DNA from: Deltaproteobacteria bacterium
GTDB lineage: Bacteria > Desulfobacterota > Desulfobacteria > Desulfobacterales > B30-G6
Length of the DNA: 8,683 nt
Direction of reading: 5' to 3'
Assembly: GCA_003647375.1 (NCBI GenBank)
Contig: QMMS01000195.1
Span: 1 to 8,683 of the forward strand
Part shown: positions 6,619-8,683 of the stretch, piece after piece
Position numbering within the stretch: position 1 is the first letter of the stretch
Layout: each line of letters opens with the position of its first letter
Made by a program: the position numbers and the translations under genes
The notes under the pieces: generated by a model
Database searches by the model: none
Told to the model about the DNA's origin: nothing
Seen by the model: only the letters and a program-made list of their open reading frames with translations

Positions 6619-7462
6619 ATCAGAAAACAATATTATGACTATATCAAGAAAAGAGAAGCATTTAGATGAGATACTTTTAAGTCTGAAAAAAGTAATTGTC
6701 GCTTTTTCAGGAGGTGTAGACAGCACCTATTTGCTTGTCAAAGCTAAACAAGTGCTTGGAGAGAATGTAATAGCTGTCCTGGTTGCATCGGAGACTTTTC
6801 CAGGTAGGGAATATGATGCAGCGGTCGATTTCGCAAAAAAGAATGGAATTCGTTTAATCGAAACAAGAGTTTACGAACTAATGAACGAATCGTTTGTGTC
6901 GAATAATCCTGATAGATGCTACCATTGCAAAACAGGGCTTTTTTCACAACTGAAAGATATTGCCAAAGAAAACGACATCCCATTTATAGTTGATGGATCC
7001 AATTCCGACGATCTGTCGGACTACCGCCCCGGGACTAAGGCAAAAGAGGAGCAAGGAGTAAGAAGCCCTCTCCAGGAAGCAAGACTGACCAAAGAGGAAA
7101 TCAGGATACTTTCTAAAAATCTTGGTTTGCCAACATGGAACAAGCCTTCTTTCGCATGTTTATCGTCCAGAATTCCCTACGGCTCTTCCATAACGCAGAG
7201 TAAAATCGATCAACTGGATCGATCCGAAGCATTTCTATTAAAGCTGGGTTTTAAACAGGTACGAGTACGGCACCATGGTGAAATAGCCCGGATTGAGGTA
7301 GAACCGGATGAAATGAAAATGGTGTTGAATAATAGAGAAGCCATATACGCAGAATTGCAAAACCTTGGATTCAACTATATTACAATGGATATTCAAGGTT
7401 ATCGAACCGGAAGTATGAATGAGGTAATTAAAGGAACCAGGATCGCCACGGAAAAAAATTGA
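6608..7462 (+). CDS. larE: LarE-type ATP-dependent sulfur transferase (PP-loop family)
   Basis: A 284-residue cytoplasmic enzyme of the N-type ATP pyrophosphatase superfamily. In the lactate racemase system LarE adenylates the pyridinium dicarboxylate precursor and inserts sulfur to build the nickel-pincer cofactor. The PP-loop is SGGVDST (34-40). The family regions NPDRCYHCK (100-108), DGSNSDD (129-135) and FACLSSRIPYG (182-192) are present. Cys184 lies where the sacrificial cysteine of LarE is found. Cys104 and Cys107 add two more, the three-cysteine pattern linked in some LarE proteins to a [4Fe-4S] cluster and catalytic rather than sacrificial sulfur transfer. Full length, no defect seen. 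ATG 6608 is chosen for its AAGGA; Met10 is an alternative. The gene is visibly more A+T-rich than the cytochrome gene. No larA, larB or larC is nearby, so the acceptor may be a different cofactor. Confidence 0.9.
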   Translation: MLNKSENNIMTISRKEKHLDEILLSLKKVIVAFSGGVDSTYLLVKAKQVLGENVIAVLVASETFPGREYDAAVDFAKKNGIRLIETRVYELMNESFVSNNPDRCYHCKTGLFSQLKDIAKENDIPFIVDGSNSDDLSDYRPGTKAKEEQGVRSPLQEARLTKEEIRILSKNLGLPTWNKPSFACLSSRIPYGSSITQSKIDQLDRSEAFLLKLGFKQVRVRHHGEIARIEVEPDEMKMVLNNREAIYAELQNLGFNYITMDIQGYRTGSMNEVIKGTRIATEKN

Positions 7463-7520
7463 ACACTACGGATGGGAGCATTAATCGTTTTCATCATTCC
7501 CTGCCGGTTAAAACTCTCAA

Positions 7521-7619
7521 TTACTTTCTCTTTATATAACAGGCAGCATTTGCAATCTCTTCACCTGTTAAACCTTGGATATGCTGCCATATCTTACTAT
7601 GACTCCATCGAAATGCAAA
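7521..7619 (-). pseudogene. Possible frameshifted C-terminal half of a small decayed gene
   Basis: In the frame closing with TAA at 7521-7523, 32 codons are open back to a TAA at 7620-7622 and end IQGLTGEEIANAACYIKRK, which has the look of a genuine helical C-terminus. It overlaps, in another frame, the small reading frame that starts at 7696 with a good ribosome binding site. One indel between 7568 and 7619 would join the two into a protein of about 58 residues. Family not recognised. Confidence 0.3.
7537..7588. repeat. Two mutually exclusive inverted repeats
   Basis: GGCAGCAT (7542-7549) pairs perfectly with ATGCTGCC (7581-7588). TAACAGG (7537-7543) pairs perfectly with CCTGTTA (7564-7570). 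The pairs share bases 7542-7543, so only one can form. They lie 75-125 bases past the larE stop, with no T-run, inside the possible decayed small gene. Confidence 0.5.
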
Positions 7620-7696
7620 TTATAACTTGAGGCCTTAATTTTGAGATTGTCCGACACCGAAAAGGGGCATCGGCCTTCAAAATTGGTATCCTTCAT
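7568..7696 (-). CDS. Small ORF of 42 residues, probably the N-terminal part of a split gene
   Basis: It starts at ATG 7696 after GGAGAA (7701-7706), a well-spaced ribosome binding site, and reads MKDTNFEGRCPF... to a TAA at 7568. The first 20 bases overlap the end of the NmrA-like remnant. It has a single cysteine and no membrane segment. The neighbouring frame (7521-7619) continues with protein-like sequence, so this is more likely the front of a frameshifted gene than a complete 42-residue protein. Family not recognised. Confidence 0.35.
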   Translation of the reverse strand: MKDTNFEGRCPFSVSDNLKIKASSYNLHFDGVIVRYGSISKV

Positions 7697-8095
7697 TATT
7701 TTCTCCAGTTACCTTCAGGCCCACGGCCTCGGCATAGGATAGCGCCTTGGGGCCGGTGATGGTCAGAGTCTGATTGCGATATTTTTCAGGATTCAGAAGG
7801 ACGTCCACATTGACGGCTGCAATATCCCTTACATCGACCCAGGCGACTTTGCCATCCCCTGCGGGTAGGTAGAGAGCGCCGTTTTTGTAGTCATCTCCAT
7901 GAAAAGGGTTGAAATTCCTTGCATTGCTGTTTCGAGGGATTGTGTGTCCGCAAAATTAAGGGCTACGGAATCGACGCCGTCAATTGATCTGCTGTTCGTG
8001 GCAGCGATAAAATCGGCACTATTTTCTTTTAAAAGCCTGACTATCTCACCACCGATATTCCCGGTTGCACCTGTAATTAAAATTTTTCCAGCCAT
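7677..8095 (-). pseudogene. NmrA-like NAD(P)-binding (atypical SDR) pseudogene with internal deletion
   Basis: The start is intact: GGAGG (8103-8107), then ATG 8095 and a Rossmann dinucleotide-binding motif ITGATGNIGGE (7-17, with Gly9, Gly12 and Gly15), continuing to SLETAMQG (53-60). After about position 7916 the homology continues in another frame: NFNPFHGDDY, GALYLPAGDGKVAWVDVRD, then LTITGPKALSYAEA, ending at TGA 7677. In NmrA-family proteins these C-terminal motifs come roughly 75 residues later than in this gene, so a central block is missing and the frame is lost. The original frame reads on only to 7829 (88 residues, meaningless after about residue 60). The usual final 60-70 residues are also absent. 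The intact family binds NAD(P) and acts as a redox-sensing regulator or reductase; this copy is surely inactive. Confidence 0.8.
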
Positions 8096-8141
8096 TGTTT
8101 TTCCTCCTGCTGAGTGATAAAGAATTGATATTGTTTTCTTT

Positions 8142-8280
8142 ATGAGACTTATGCCTCGCTATGGTGCTAAGATATGTCTTTGCCGGGGAATTGTATTGGA
8201 GAATATTGAATATATTTTCAAATTCTTTTAAGACAATGTTTGGGATAACGCCCCTTGAGTTTAGAAAGACTATTCAATAA
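8142..8280 (+). pseudogene. C-terminal relic of an AraC-family transcriptional regulator
   Basis: In frame from 8215 the sequence reads FSNSFKTMFGITPLEFRKTIQ and stops with TAA at 8278-8280. It matches the second helix-turn-helix end of AraC/XylS regulators (FSRxFKxxFGxTPxxFR). The expected preceding residues, LENIEY, are in another frame (8196-8213), and removing one base at 8214 joins them. Further upstream to about 8142 (YGAKIC...) the similarity is weak and probably contains another indel. The ligand-binding N-terminal domain is absent; the bases before it belong to the NmrA-like gene's leader. AraC regulators are often divergent from a reductase they control, so this could be the lost regulator of that gene, though this is inference. 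Confidence 0.6.
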
Positions 8281-8313
8281 ATACTTAATGTATCACACCC
8301 AGGAGGTGACACA

Positions 8314-8613
8314 ATGAATGTCAGGCGCCTGGATATATTCTACGAGCTGAGTTTTGTCCATATCCAGAAAATGGAACAGATTGGAATGGACGTCAGAAAG
8401 GTGCAGGAGAACTTCATACGGCTGCTGCATGAACGGGCCGACGAGCTTTCCGGCCGTATGGAACTGGCACTGGCCCGCACCGAAGACCTGGAGAAGCAGA
8501 AAAAGGGAAGCCCGGGCGATGCCGACATTGTCAAAGGCCTGATTGCATCGCAGAAAAACCTCTCCACACGTTGGGGGAGTCGTCTGTCGACTTTGTCGTT
8601 CGTCCTTGGGTGA
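8314..8613 (+). CDS. Unrecognised coiled-coil protein, probably truncated and fused to foreign sequence
   Basis: A 99-residue reading frame with a very strong AGGAGGTGA (8301-8309) four bases before its ATG. The frame is charged and helical: residues about 20-66 carry a heptad-like pattern ([15 protein letters not shown], then [16 protein letters not shown]) that suggests a coiled coil. There is no signal peptide, membrane segment or cysteine. I do not recognise a family. Up to about residue 79 the sequence looks like a real protein. After that ([17 protein letters not shown]) the frame is only a shifted reading of an MscS-type segment beginning near 8550, so the native C-terminus has been lost or the gene was joined to an mscS fragment. 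Confidence 0.5.
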   Translation: MNVRRLDIFYELSFVHIQKMEQIGMDVRKVQENFIRLLHERADELSGRMELALARTEDLEKQKKGSPGDADIVKGLIASQKNLSTRWGSRLSTLSFVLG

Positions 8614-8683
8614 ATGTCGACGACTACTGGGATGTGACAAGAAGCGTAAAACTGCGATTCGACGAAGAAGGCATTTCCATACC
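8550..8683 (+). pseudogene. C-terminal fragment of an MscS-type mechanosensitive channel (runs off the window)
   Basis: In the frame starting at 8550 the sequence gives [29 protein letters not shown] and RFDEEGISI. These are typical of the cytoplasmic C-terminal domain of small-conductance mechanosensitive channels ([26 protein letters not shown]). The pore-lining transmembrane helices and beta domain that should precede it are absent; the unrelated coiled-coil frame sits there instead. The 3' end lies beyond the window, so the last few codons may follow. No start codon or ribosome binding site serves this frame, so it is a remnant. Confidence 0.75.

Noticed and set aside
7829..8095. Intact 88-residue NAD(P)-binding protein
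   Set aside because: Only the first 60 or so residues match the fold; the rest is an out-of-frame reading of the family's C-terminal part.
8293..8640. Minus-strand reading frame (115 codons) at the right edge
   Set aside because: It is antisense to the coiled-coil frame and the MscS fragment, both of which have better support.

Overview
The window reads like a piece of a mesophilic anaerobic bacterial chromosome, most likely from the Desulfobacterota (sulfate reducers and relatives). The reasons are an octaheme HAO-family cytochrome, a PhnD/PhnC/PhnE/PhnE importer of the marine/deltaproteobacterial type, and a LarE-type sulfur transferase. This is inference from gene content and moderate base composition; there is no rRNA or marker gene to prove it.

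Layout. (1) 1-63 is an exact 7-bp-period repeat tract that supplies the last codons of a minus-strand octaheme cytochrome c (45-1523). (2) The divergent intergenic region 1524-1887 holds a nested inverted-repeat element (1561-1658) that could fold as a branched RNA in the cytochrome leader, or could be a dispersed palindromic repeat. (3) A secreted cyclophilin-type prolyl isomerase follows on the plus strand (1888-2469). (4) Convergent to it is a minus-strand operon for phosphonate/phosphite-type ABC import: phnD, an intercistronic hairpin, phnC, phnE, phnE (6099 down to 2513). The last three genes overlap by ATGA junctions. No C-P lyase, phosphite oxidation or other catabolic gene is in the window, so the substrate is not fixed by context. 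(5) 6100-6607 is A+T-rich and holds the phnD leader plus a possible short reading frame that overlaps the start of larE. (6) larE (6608-7462) appears intact and keeps three active-site-type cysteines. None of its usual larA/larB/larC partners is present here.

(7) From about 7500 to the right edge the window is a gene graveyard. It holds a small split reading frame, an NmrA-like NAD(P)-binding protein gene with a large internal out-of-frame deletion, the frameshifted C-terminal end of an AraC-family regulator, and an unrecognised coiled-coil reading frame. That last frame runs directly into an out-of-frame MscS-type mechanosensitive channel C-terminal segment. These remnants show up only when frames are joined by hand, so automatic calls would list short hypothetical proteins here.

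The genes do not form one pathway: a respiratory-type cytochrome, a periplasmic chaperone, an oxyanion/phosphonate importer and a cofactor sulfur transferase sit side by side. I see no CRISPR array, tRNA, rRNA, intact mobile element or origin. No complete novel defence or metabolic system is evident. The strongest unexplained signals are the structured element upstream of the cytochrome, the heptamer array, the lysine tail of PhnD and the cluster of decayed genes.
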